Below, in pieces: positions 28,041 to 36,604 of a DNA stretch of 64,000 nucleotides (position 1 is its first letter; every line of letters starts with the position of its first letter). Source of the stretch: Streptomyces sp. TG1A-60 (GTDB lineage: Bacteria; Actinomycetota; Actinomycetes; Streptomycetales; Streptomycetaceae); contig NZ_CP147520.1 in assembly GCF_037201975.1 (NCBI RefSeq), forward strand, positions 4,154,001-4,218,000, written 5' to 3'. The notes beneath the pieces were generated by a model. The model made no database searches, was not told where the DNA came from, and saw only the letters and a program-made list of their open reading frames with translations. Made by a program: the position numbers and the translations under genes.

Positions 28041-29861
28041 GTGAGCACCGAGAACGAGGGCACCGTACCCCCGGCCCCGTCCGCACCTCCCGTGCCGGTG
28101 GAAACTCCCGCTGCCTCCGCGCCGGCCCCGGCGCACGAGCCGAGCGCGGCACCGGCGGAGAGCCCCGCCCCGGCGGCCCCGACCGCGCCCCCCGCTCAGG
28201 CGGCCCCGGCCGGAACCACCGCGGAGAACGCGCAGACGGCCCAGCTTCCACCGGTCCCGCCGACGGCACCGCGGTCTGCCGAGACCGCGACCCCGGCACA
28301 GTCGCAGCCGTCGCAGCCACTGCATTCGCCGGATTCACCGTATTCACAGCAGGCGGAGCAGCCGACGGCACAGCAGCCGCATCCGGAGCTGGTGTCGACG
28401 GGTGCGCCTGGTTACGCGGCGGCGGGCCAGGGGCATGGGCAGGTCCCGGGGGTCGGCGGTGACCATGGACAGGCACCAGGCGGGGGCGGTGGGGTCGGTG
28501 GATCCTCCGCGCCCGACGCCGCCTGGCCTCCCCCGGCGCCGTCGGCCGTCCCGTCGTACGCGGACAACGGCAACGCGGGCGGGTACGCGGACGGCACTGG
28601 CGCCTACGGACCGGCCGGGGGAACCGGCGCGGCCGGAGGCGCCGCCGGCACCGGTGGCCCCGGCGGTCCTGGCGGTCCTGGCGACGGAGGCTGGGGCTCC
28701 TCGTGGCAGCAGACCCAGCAGCCGGCCCCCAAGCCGACGGGCAACAAGCGCGGCGGCCTCATCGCGGCGGTCCTCGTGGCCGCGCTGGCCGCGGGCGGAG
28801 TCGGCGGCGGCATCGGCTACACCCTGGCCGACCGCAACGACACCTCCACCGGCTCCACGACCATCTCGGCCAACCAGAACGGCGGCGACGTCAAGCGCGC
28901 GGCCGGTACGGTCGCCGCGGTGGCCTCCGCGGCGCTGCCGAGCACGGTCACCATCGAGGCGTCGGGCAGCGGCGGCGAGGGAGGCACGGGCACCGGCTTC
29001 GTGTTCGACAGGGAAGGCCACATCGTCACCAACAACCACGTGGTGGCGGAAGCCGTCGACGGCGGCAAGGTGACGGCCACCTTCCCGAACGGCAAGAAGT
29101 ACGACGCCGAGGTCGTCGGCCACGCGCAGGGCTACGACGTCGCGGTCATCAAGCTGAAGAACGCCCCGTCGGACCTCAAGCCGCTGACTCTGGGCGACTC
29201 GGACAAGGTGGCCGTGGGCGACTCGACGATCGCGATCGGCGCGCCCTTCGGCCTCTCCAACACGGTCACCACGGGCATCATCAGTGCCAAGAACCGCCCG
29301 GTGGCCTCCAGCGACGGCTCCTCCGGCAGCAAGGCCTCCTACATGAGCGCGTTGCAGACGGACGCGTCGATCAACCCGGGCAACTCCGGCGGCCCCCTCC
29401 TCGACGCCCGGGGCAACGTCATCGGCATCAACTCGGCCATCCAGTCCGCCAGCAACGGCAGCTTCGGCTCCGGCCAGGCGGGCTCCATCGGCCTCGGCTT
29501 CGCCATCCCGATCAACCAGGCCAAGAACGTGGCCCAGCAGCTGATCAAGACAGGCGAGCCGGTGTACCCGGTGATCGGCGCCTCCGTCTCCCTCGAAGAG
29601 GGCACAGGCGGCGCCAAGATCACGGAGTCGGGCGAGGGTGGCGCGAACTCCGTCACTCCCAACGGCCCCGCCGACAGGGCCGGCCTCAAGCCCGGCGACG
29701 TCATCACCAAGCTCGACGACCACGTCATCGACAGCGGCCCCGCCCTCATCGGCCAGATCTGGACCCACCTCCCCGGCGACAAGGTCACCCTCACCTACAT
29801 CCGCGACGGCAAGACCCACACGGCGGAAGTAAGCCTGGGCGAACGCGAGGGCGACAGCTGA
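28041..29861 (+). CDS. HtrA/DegP-type membrane-anchored serine protease with PDZ domain
   Basis: This 606-aa protein has a disordered cytoplasmic N-terminus of about 235 residues rich in Pro/Ala/Gly/Gln, one transmembrane helix (LIAAVLVAALAAGGVGGGIGYTL) and an extracytoplasmic trypsin-like domain with triad His333 (TNNHVV), Asp366 (GYDVAVIK) and Ser449 (PGNSGGPL). A C-terminal PDZ domain follows (GPADRAGLKPGDVI). The start is GTG 28041 with GAGGAG upstream. It degrades or senses misfolded envelope proteins. It ends 26 bp before a 17-bp-stem terminator. Confidence 0.94.
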   Translation: MSTENEGTVPPAPSAPPVPVETPAASAPAPAHEPSAAPAESPAPAAPTAPPAQAAPAGTTAENAQTAQLPPVPPTAPRSAETATPAQSQPSQPLHSPDSPYSQQAEQPTAQQPHPELVSTGAPGYAAAGQGHGQVPGVGGDHGQAPGGGGGVGGSSAPDAAWPPPAPSAVPSYADNGNAGGYADGTGAYGPAGGTGAAGGAAGTGGPGGPGGPGDGGWGSSWQQTQQPAPKPTGNKRGGLIAAVLVAALAAGGVGGGIGYTLADRNDTSTGSTTISANQNGGDVKRAAGTVAAVASAALPSTVTIEASGSGGEGGTGTGFVFDREGHIVTNNHVVAEAVDGGKVTATFPNGKKYDAEVVGHAQGYDVAVIKLKNAPSDLKPLTLGDSDKVAVGDSTIAIGAPFGLSNTVTTGIISAKNRPVASSDGSSGSKASYMSALQTDASINPGNSGGPLLDARGNVIGINSAIQSASNGSFGSGQAGSIGLGFAIPINQAKNVAQQLIKTGEPVYPVIGASVSLEEGTGGAKITESGEGGANSVTPNGPADRAGLKPGDVITKLDDHVIDSGPALIGQIWTHLPGDKVTLTYIRDGKTHTAEVSLGEREGDS

Positions 29862-29887
29862 CAGGGGACGCCGACAGCGTCTCTTGC

Positions 29888-29932
29888 CCCTGTGCCGGAG
29901 CACCCCTGAACCGCAGGTGCTCCGGCACAGGG
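29888..29932 (+). terminator. terminator of the HtrA-type protease gene
   Basis: A perfect 17-bp stem (CCCTGTGCCGGAGCACC / GGTGCTCCGGCACAGGG) with an 11-nt loop. Confidence 0.85.
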
Positions 29933-30239
29933 CTGCAGGCAGTAGGACGTCTCGACAGCCGCCGCAGTGGAACACTGAGTGGGGCCAGGCCTGGACCAGG
30001 GGCCGGTGAGACAGGAACCGCGTACTGCCGGTCAGCGGCTCTCCGTGGCCCGGAGCGTGGCTGAGTGTCCTACGCCGAGAGTTCGTTGGGGAGAACCAAG
30101 CGACGCACTCCTACAGCATGCGAAAGCATGAAGCATGTGACCGGACGACTGGCACCTCACCGAAGACATCGACGACTTCCTCACCCGGGCCGGAGATTTC
30201 CTGCGCTCGCGCCCCGCCCTGCACACCACGCCGCTGTCA

Positions 30240-31013
30240 GTGACCGAGAAACTACGCACACTCGGGACGGCCGCACACGACGGTCAGTTCCCCGTCTTCG
30301 GCCGACTGGAGCGAGCGGGCGAGGTCCACGCCGTCTTCTACCGCTTCCCGTCCCGCGGGCTGACCGTCACCTCTCTCACTCCCGAGCAGGCCGACACGCT
30401 CGCCGCCCACCTGGTTGCCCTCGGTTACTCCCTTCCCTACTTCACCGCGGACGACAGCACCGCCGCTGCTTTCGCCGAGGCATGGCAGCGGCCCACAGGC
30501 GCAACGGCGACACTCCGCGTTCGGCTCTGCCTGTACCGCCTCGGCACGCTCTCCCCGCCGGAGTCGGCCCCAGCGGGCCGGGGCCGACTCGTGGGCGATC
30601 GGGATCATGAGCACCTCATGCGCTGGTGCCGTGAGTTCGCCGCGGACGTCGGGGAAGTCGTCTCCATCGACGCCGGCTCCTGGGCGGGCACACGCTTCGT
30701 CGAGAAGCGCTATACCTACTGGGAGACCCTGGACGACACGTCCGTCTCCATGGCGGGCGTCAACCCGATGGTCGCCGGCCAGGTCCGGGTGGACCCCGTC
30801 TACACCCCGGCCCACCTGCGCGGTCGCGGCTACGCGGGCGCCGTGACGGTCGAGGTCACCCGCACCGCACTCGCCGCAGGCGCCAAGGAGGTCGTGCTGT
30901 ACACGAACGCGGCCAACCCCACCAGCAACGCCCTCTACCAGCGCATCGGGTACACCCCGCTCACCGACTTCGCCGTGTACGACTTCGCGTATGCCGCACC
31001 GCAAGCCAGTTAG
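30240..31013 (+). CDS. GNAT-family N-acetyltransferase, N-terminus probably lost by frameshift
   Basis: This 257-aa acyltransferase has the acetyl-CoA loop VDPVYTPAHLRGRGYAGAV and a C-terminal LYTNAANPTSNALYQRIGY, both typical of GNAT. Coding-like sequence in the same frame begins upstream at 30141 (PDDWHLTEDIDDFLTRAGDFL), which looks like the true N-terminus, but the frame there is preceded by TGA with no start codon. A GTG at 30137 lies in another frame, two bases off. Either a 2-bp loss broke the start, or translation begins at the internal GTG 30240. Confidence 0.75.
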   Translation: MTEKLRTLGTAAHDGQFPVFGRLERAGEVHAVFYRFPSRGLTVTSLTPEQADTLAAHLVALGYSLPYFTADDSTAAAFAEAWQRPTGATATLRVRLCLYRLGTLSPPESAPAGRGRLVGDRDHEHLMRWCREFAADVGEVVSIDAGSWAGTRFVEKRYTYWETLDDTSVSMAGVNPMVAGQVRVDPVYTPAHLRGRGYAGAVTVEVTRTALAAGAKEVVLYTNAANPTSNALYQRIGYTPLTDFAVYDFAYAAPQAS

Positions 31014-31270
31014 GAACCCTGCAGTCGCCTCGGTCTCCGTCAGCACGGGGAGTCGGGAGCCTTCCCCGCCTGCTCATGTTCCTTGGCCAGGATGTGGCCG
31101 CCCCGGGCCGCACGAAACAGTTCGACCGTCCTCGGCCGTTGCCGCACACTGGCCGGAGCGGCGATCTGACGCAGCGGACCGGAGCCAGTGGACCCGTGTG
31201 GACCGTGTACCCAGCGCGAATCAGGGGCCGGTACGCTGTACCCGCTCCGCCCCAGGTGGGATGGGGCCAA

Positions 31271-31358
31271 GGTGGGTTGCCCGAGCGGCCTAAGGGAACG
31301 GTCTTGAAAACCGTCGTGGCGCGAGTCACCGTGGGTTCAAATCCCACACCCACCGCCA
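31271..31358 (+). tRNA. tRNA-Ser (TGA)
   Basis: The acceptor is GGTGGGT/ACCCACC, the anticodon loop CTTGAAA gives TGA, the variable arm is long and the T-arm is GTGGG-TTCAAAT-CCCAC. CCA is encoded. It reads UCN codons. It marks the left side of the accessory island. Confidence 0.95.
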
Positions 31359-31365
31359 GGTGAAA

Positions 31366-31398
31366 CGGCCTCTGACCAGGCATCTAGGTCAGGGGCCG
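31366..31398 (+). terminator. terminator of tRNA-Ser (TGA)
   Basis: A 12-bp stem with one wobble (CGGCCTCTGACC / GGTCAGGGGCCG) follows the tRNA after 7 bp. Confidence 0.7.
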
Positions 31399-31552
31399 TG
31401 CTGTTGTTCGGTCCCCGCCAACGACCGCCGTTCCCGTGGTTTACCGCTCGATCGGGCACGGATGGGGCACGGCCGACTGACCCGTAGCGTGGGCAGAACG
31501 GCCCGCAGCGGAAGACCAGCCGGCTGGACCGACTCCATACCAGGATGAGGGC

Positions 31553-31819
31553 ATGCAGCCCGTAGACGTGCACAGCAATCTGCGCTTCCTACTTAACGAG
31601 TGGGATCCGATCGGCGTCGCTGATGACGTCCAGGATGAGTACGACTGTCTCATCGCTCCCCTCCTCACCCGTCTGCACGCTGGAGCCGGGCGGGCAGCGA
31701 TTGGCGAGTTCCTGGGGTCTGAGCTGGAAGATCACTTTGGCCTCGACCCTCAGCCCCAAGAAGTTGACCAGCTGGCGGACAAGCTTGTGGCCTGGTGGTC
31801 CACCGTCGGCACTGCTTGA
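31553..31819 (+). CDS. small conserved hypothetical protein (possibly DUF1871-like)
   Basis: This 88-aa acidic protein has the pattern LLNEWDPIGVADDVQDEYDCLI followed by a helical half. The WDPIGV start and the DEYD segment resemble DUF1871 proteins of Bacillus, but I cannot confirm this without a search. There is no membrane segment or signal. It starts at ATG 31553 about 155 bp after the tRNA terminator. It has moderate GC bias and is the last intact gene before the transposon remnants. Confidence 0.65.
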   Translation: MQPVDVHSNLRFLLNEWDPIGVADDVQDEYDCLIAPLLTRLHAGAGRAAIGEFLGSELEDHFGLDPQPQEVDQLADKLVAWWSTVGTA

Positions 31820-32079
31820 AGTCAGGTCGGCCAGTCTCAATGGCGAGGCAAGACATGTCTTCTTGCCCTGGGTCTTGTCGGGGCATCTTGGTGAGCTGGG
31901 TTTTTGCTGGTCAGGGGTGGTGGGACCGTGCTCCTGGTGGTCGTCCTTGGTCGTCGTTGGCCACTGGTGAGCGGCCTCGGACGGCCCAGGCACGGCCCGG
32001 CTTTGCCCGGTGGGGGGCGTTCGGTTCGTGAGCGTGCTGCTGGTGGCCTGCTCCGCGGTCATGTGCCGGGGCCCGGTCC
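31820..32079. other. unassigned sequence left of the ISAs1 remnant
   Basis: About 260 bp without a supported gene. It does not contain a recognisable ISAs1 left terminal repeat, so the left part of that element has been lost or replaced. Confidence 0.4.
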
Positions 32080-32266
32080 TTCGCAGCGATCGGACAGTGG
32101 GTGCAACCGTCGACGGCCTGGACTTCCCGCACGCCGCCCAGGTCGCCCGGGTCGTACGCCATCGCACCTGTCTGACGACCGGCAGGCGCAGCCGCGAGAC
32201 GGTCTATGTCATCACCGGCCTGAACAGCCAGGAAGGCTCCCCGCAGCGACTGGCGAAGATCATTAG
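32080..32266 (+). pseudogene. ISAs1-family transposase fragment, left of the composite insertion
   Basis: The frame encodes TVDGLDFPHAAQVARVVRH...SPQRLAKII, the central part of an ISAs1 (DDE) transposase. Its 5' part is missing. The frame is cut at 32266 by the IS1380-type segment. The C-terminal part continues at 41369, beginning SSQWLIESRLHFVRD. Joining the two across one copy of TTAG gives an uninterrupted reading frame, so they are two halves of one gene. Confidence 0.85.
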
Positions 32267-32594
32267 CCTCGGGCTTTCACGTGGTGGGCTGTCCGAAGCG
32301 TGATCGAAAATGCGAGAAGTGCTTCTGACCTGCAACGATAGGACTTGTCGAGGGTCCAGATCGTGCCGTGGAAGGAAGCACTTCTCAGGTGAAGAAGCGT
32401 ATCGGGTCGTACCCGCGTGTCCGCATCGAGGGCGGTGGCCGGGCGGTGGTCTCCCAGGCAGGGGGCGTGCTGCTGGTCGAGACCGTCCGCAAGTCCGGCT
32501 TGGGCTCCGCGATATCAGCGGCACTGGCGCCGTGGCGGAAGGCTCGGGCGGTGCACGATCCGGGCGAGACAGTGCTGGATGTGGCCCTCGCGGG
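32267..32594 (+). pseudogene. truncated left IS1380 copy (left end and transposase N-terminus)
   Basis: It carries the left terminal repeat, the leader and the first 65 or so codons of an IS1380 transposase from GTG 32389 (KKRIGSYPRVRIEGGG). Similarity to the complete copy at 39705 ends at about 32594, after LDVALA. The two copies differ at many residues, so they are diverged relatives rather than a recent duplication. The frame stays open to 32910 through unrelated sequence, giving a chimeric ORF. Confidence 0.8.
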
Positions 32595-33551
32595 CCGTCC
32601 CGGCGCAGCCGGCCCGCCGGGTACCGGCCAGGGCGAAGCATCCGGCAGGGGGTGCGCCGCCATCGGCGTCGGCCCGGAAGCTGGCCGGGAGGCTGGCGGC
32701 GAAGCAGCGGCGGACGTACGCGCCCCGCCGAAGCGGACGGCCCCCCGGAAGCCGGCCCCGCGTTGGACTGCCCCGCAGCGCAAGGCAGTTGAGGGCCCGC
32801 GGTACTCGGTCCCGGCGAAGCAGCAGATTGACCCGGGGTTCATGTGCGACCTGGCGAGGGGGTCCGTGGACAAGAAGTTGCAAGCGGCCTGTGACAAGAG
32901 TTGGAAGTGATTTTGCGCCGCCCGTGACGCCCTGGCGAGGAGCGGCGAAGCGCTGCCGCTCCTCGCCCTGTTCGCCCCAGTTACGCATGTAAAGTTCGGA
33001 CTGGCAGCAGCAATTTTCGCGTCCCACGTCGGCGAACCGGCTGTCGAGCTTTCCGACTATGCCTGATCGGTTGGGATGCACCGCGACTGTCTCGGTCGAA
33101 TCGAACAAGGCGGGTCAGGATCCGGCGTAGTGGCTGCCGCCGTCGGCGCAGGCGCTCTGCCGATACGGCGCGGAGGGGACCGTCAGGAAGCTCCGGCGGG
33201 TCGGTCTGGCGGAGAGCTGGAACGAGATCGGATGGGGAGCCGAGGTCGAACGGTCCTCCCGCACGGCCGCTCCTGCCAGGGTTTTCCGTCCGCGCGGCCA
33301 TCCGCCGGGCGTTCCGGGCCGACATGGAGGACGAGCTGCCGTTTTGTGCTCCGGCGCACGACACCAGGCCGGTACGCGCCAATTGTGGGTGGTATGCGCC
33401 TTCGCTGACTTGGTCGGCCTGGGCGACTCTGGAACGTCTTGTCGCTGCGACGGGTGGGGACGCCGTGCTGGGAAGAGTGGGGCAGCCGCGCTCAGCCCGG
33501 GTTCCACCAGCTTCCAGTCGCCGGCTCCAGTGCGCTGAACGGAGAGTTATT
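32595..33551. other. unassigned DNA between IS1380 fragment and class II cyclase gene
   Basis: About 950 bp with no gene I can support. The chimeric frame to 32910 ends in a lysine-rich stretch (APQRKAVEGPRYSVPAKQQ) that may be a remnant. The part at 33348-33410 is an inverted copy of 38811-38875. The last 100 bp should include the promoter of the terpene genes. Confidence 0.4.
33348..33410. repeat. left copy of a 65-bp inverted repeat bracketing the terpene genes
   Basis: The sequence CTCCGGCGCACGAC...TACGCGCCAATTGTGGGT...GCGCCTTCGC matches the reverse complement of 38811-38875 at most positions. It flanks the terpene genes and SulP remnant inside the larger transposon. Confidence 0.6.
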
Positions 33552-35153
33552 GTGCATGCCGAATCCGCCCCTCCCCGTGCTGTCGCTCCGCTGCCGCGTT
33601 CCCGCCGGGCGGGTTCGGGTGTGGGAATGGAGGCCGCCCGGGTCTGCCGGGACCTGGTGAGCCGGCTCGCGGCGCAGGTGACGCCGGACGGCTGTGCGCC
33701 GGGGCCGTGCGCGAGCCGGGTTCTGGAGTCGGCGCTGCTGCTGGCGCTGCTGCGCCGGGAGGGACAGCACCCTGGTGTGCAGAAGGGGCTCGAGGGCTTC
33801 TTGTCACGGGATACCGGTGGTGGCGGGAGTCGCTTCGACTCGGCACTGAGCGACGCGGTACTCACGGGCCGGCAGGCCGACGCGGACTGGGTGCATGCGG
33901 AGCTTCTCGCCGGCTTCGACCACTTCACCTTCGCCCGCAAGCGGTTGTTCTTCGATGTGTGTCTCGCGGCCGTCGGAGCGATCGACTTCCACCCGGGGAT
34001 GCGGCCGGAGCGCATCGACAGCGGGAACCGGGCACCCTGGGTTCAGATGATCATGCTGGCGCTCAAGGTGACGATCGCCCACGGACTGCGGCGGCCTGAG
34101 GCTGTCACCGCCGTCGAGCACGAACGGCTGGTGACGCTCCTGCGTGAAGGCCAGCGCCGCGGCGTGTGGGAGAACCACGTCACAGCGCACCTGCTGGCGC
34201 TCCTGGCCGTCAGCGCGGTCGCACCCCGCAGTGCCGACGTCGCCAAGGGCCTGCGTCTGCTGGTGGAGTGCGTGAACCCCGACGGCGGCCTACCCAGTAT
34301 CGCGAACCTGTCCGTGTTCTGCACCGGCGTCGCGGGTCTTGCCCTGGCCAGGGCGGGAGCTGATCGCCAGGTGACCGAGCGCATGGGCGACTACCTTGCG
34401 GCCAGGCAGGGCCCGGACGGCGGCTGGCCGTTCGGCGAGCACATGATGCAAAGCGACGTGGACACCACCTCCTACGCCCTCGCCTTCCTCGCCTTCCTCG
34501 ATACCGGGCGCTACGCCAAACCCCTCCAGCGGGCCGGGATCTACCTGTCTGCGATCGCGGGCCAGGACGGGGGCTTTCCCACCTACGTCGCGGGGGACCC
34601 GTCCGAGGTGGGAATGACCGGCGGGGCCGCCAGCGCCTTGGGCTGGGCCGGGGAGACACATGCCGGTCTGCTGGAGAACGCCGCGCGCTACCTGCTCGGG
34701 GCGCAGAAGCCTGATGGCACGTTCGAGCGCAGCTGGACGTTGAGCGAGGCGAACACCATCTGGCGGGCCATGTGGGCCCTGCACTCGCTGCCCCCTTCCC
34801 GCCTGCCGCAGCTACGTGCCGCTCGCGAACAGGCGGTGGCTCGCTCACACCGTTTCCTCGACCTGGCGCAGAACGGCGACGGAGGCTGGGGATACCGCCT
34901 CGGGGATGCGAGCGACACCACCAGTACCGCCTACTCGCTGCTTGCCCTGTCCGCGATGGGGCGGCCCGCCGGCACAGACGTCACCGCACGCCGCGGCGTC
35001 CTCCACCTCCTGGCCCGCCAGGAGGCCGATGGAGGATTCACCGCCCTACCCGACCAGGTCGCCCCCCGGCCGCTGCTCTTTGACGCCCCCGTCTTCGCCG
35101 ACATCTGGGCACTGCTCGCGCTCGGCGCCTGTGACGAGAGCCGGCGCTGGTGA
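33552..35153 (+). CDS. class II terpene (diterpene) cyclase, squalene-hopene/copalyl-diphosphate-synthase-like
   Basis: This 533-aa protein consists of prenyltransferase/squalene-oxidase type alpha-barrel repeats. The catalytic DxD(D/T)T acid motif is D302-V-D304-T-T-S. QW-like repeats are visible (QGPDGGWPF, GQDGGFPTY, QNGDGGWGY, RQEADGGFTAL). Such enzymes protonate and cyclise a prenyl diphosphate, most often GGPP, to a bicyclic diphosphate. The start GTG 33552 follows GGAGAG by 5 bp and gives a normal family length; the open frame to 33324 is non-coding. It is the first gene of the set with the class I synthase and P450. Product unknown. Confidence 0.87.
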   Translation: MHAESAPPRAVAPLPRSRRAGSGVGMEAARVCRDLVSRLAAQVTPDGCAPGPCASRVLESALLLALLRREGQHPGVQKGLEGFLSRDTGGGGSRFDSALSDAVLTGRQADADWVHAELLAGFDHFTFARKRLFFDVCLAAVGAIDFHPGMRPERIDSGNRAPWVQMIMLALKVTIAHGLRRPEAVTAVEHERLVTLLREGQRRGVWENHVTAHLLALLAVSAVAPRSADVAKGLRLLVECVNPDGGLPSIANLSVFCTGVAGLALARAGADRQVTERMGDYLAARQGPDGGWPFGEHMMQSDVDTTSYALAFLAFLDTGRYAKPLQRAGIYLSAIAGQDGGFPTYVAGDPSEVGMTGGAASALGWAGETHAGLLENAARYLLGAQKPDGTFERSWTLSEANTIWRAMWALHSLPPSRLPQLRAAREQAVARSHRFLDLAQNGDGGWGYRLGDASDTTSTAYSLLALSAMGRPAGTDVTARRGVLHLLARQEADGGFTALPDQVAPRPLLFDAPVFADIWALLALGACDESRRW

Positions 35154-35553
35154 CCAAGGCCGGCGACTGCCACACCGGGCACCGTAGGCATGCCACGCAT
35201 CGGACGACCAGCCGTGGGGCACCGCAGGGTGCTCTTCCCTTCCCGCCGCCGGGACGGCCACCAGCCACGCCTAGGGTCGGGCAGGAGATGAGCCGCTGTG
35301 AGGCTCGCATGGGCTGCTCCCCGACCCGCCGAGTGTGCGCGGCCGGTCAGGATGCGCCTGGAAACCCGCGCGGGATACGTCCACCCGCTCGGTACCGCAA
35401 GCCTGCGCCGAATCAGACCGGCTCCCGACCCCGGGCGCAGGGCTTGGCCCACGCGATGCTCCACAGCCCCCTGCGCCACTCCCACGCCGCCGCACGCCTG
35501 AGCCCGCCAGCGTCAGCGGCGCCCCGCACCTCGCCGTCAGCGAAAGGGAACCG
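35154..35553. other. 400-bp gap between cyclase and terpene synthase genes
   Basis: Open frames on both strands lack coding bias and no motif is recognised. The length is unusual for an operon, so the synthase may have its own promoter. The terminal CGAAAGGGAACCG is the ribosome site of the next gene. Confidence 0.4.
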
Positions 35554-36516
35554 ATGACCGAGCCGACCGGGGCCCCAGGACTGCTCACGTACGACTTCGG
35601 CATCCTTGTTCCCCACCGGATCCACCCGCGAGCCGAACACGTCGGCAACCGCCTGGCCGCGTGGGCGATGCGGATGGGCCTGACGGCCAGCACCGCTGAG
35701 GACACACGCCTGCGCCGTTCCGCATTCCACCTGGTGGCCGCCCGCTTCCTGCCCGACGAAGCCGAGACGGACGTCGAACTCTTCGCCCAATGGGTCGCCT
35801 GGCTCTTCCACCTCGACGACGAGCAGGACGAAGGCGCGATGGGCCGCTCACCCCAGAGAGTGCACGCCACCTACACAGCTGTCACTGCCGTCATCCAAGG
35901 CCGCCCCACACCCGCCGCAGGTCCGCCCGCGGTCAGGGCACTGGCCGACCTGTGGCCCCGCACCGCCGCGCGGATGTCCCCGGCGTGGCACGAGCGGATC
36001 CTGGGCCACGTCCACCGCCACCGCGACGCCTTCCTCACCCAGGCCACCCACCGGCAGGCCGGCACCTTCCCCACCCCGCAGGAGTATCCGAGCCTGCGCC
36101 GGGACGCCAACGGCATGTTCATGTACGACCTCGTCGAAGTCGCCTGCCGCACCGAAATCCCCCCGCACCTGGCCGCCAGCGCGGACTGGAACGAACTGTG
36201 CGCGGCTTCCAGCGACATCACCGCCTGGTGCAACGACGTCGTCTCCCTGCCCCGCGAACGGGCCAACAACGAACCCACCAACTACGTCACCGTCCTGCGC
36301 CACGCCCAAGGCTGCACCGAGCAGGAAGCCGTCGAGCAGGTCCGCGCACACATCACCCGACGGCTGCAGGACCTCCGCGAAACCGAGCGCGCTGTCCTCA
36401 CCGCGGCATACCAGGAAGAGCACGCCTCAGACCGGTTCCATCGCGTCGTGCGCATCATCGGTGACATGCCAGGCACCCACCTCGGCTGGATGCTCGCTTC
36501 CGGTCGCTACCTCTAG
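35554..36516 (+). CDS. class I terpene synthase
   Basis: This 320-aa single alpha-domain terpene synthase has the Mg-binding motif D88-D-E-Q-D92-E in FHLDDEQDE and the NSE triad N227-D-V-V-S231-L-P-R-E235. A late RxxRxxxDMP region appears as FHRVVRIIGDMPG. The class I active site ionises the diphosphate that the class II enzyme leaves intact, so the two probably act in sequence on one diterpene. The start ATG 35554 has AAAGGGAA upstream. A direct sesquiterpene role cannot be excluded. Confidence 0.87.
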   Translation: MTEPTGAPGLLTYDFGILVPHRIHPRAEHVGNRLAAWAMRMGLTASTAEDTRLRRSAFHLVAARFLPDEAETDVELFAQWVAWLFHLDDEQDEGAMGRSPQRVHATYTAVTAVIQGRPTPAAGPPAVRALADLWPRTAARMSPAWHERILGHVHRHRDAFLTQATHRQAGTFPTPQEYPSLRRDANGMFMYDLVEVACRTEIPPHLAASADWNELCAASSDITAWCNDVVSLPRERANNEPTNYVTVLRHAQGCTEQEAVEQVRAHITRRLQDLRETERAVLTAAYQEEHASDRFHRVVRIIGDMPGTHLGWMLASGRYL

Positions 36517-36604
36517 CTGCCGACTCCCCCCCCGTGTGGCGGCAGTCGGGAAACCGGCTGTCGCCACCGCACAAACCAGGTGAGCGGACCGGAGGACGGC
36601 ACAG

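Noticed and set aside
31040..31573. Open frames antisense to tRNA-Ser(TGA)
   Set aside because: They read through the tRNA on the opposite strand and show no coding bias.
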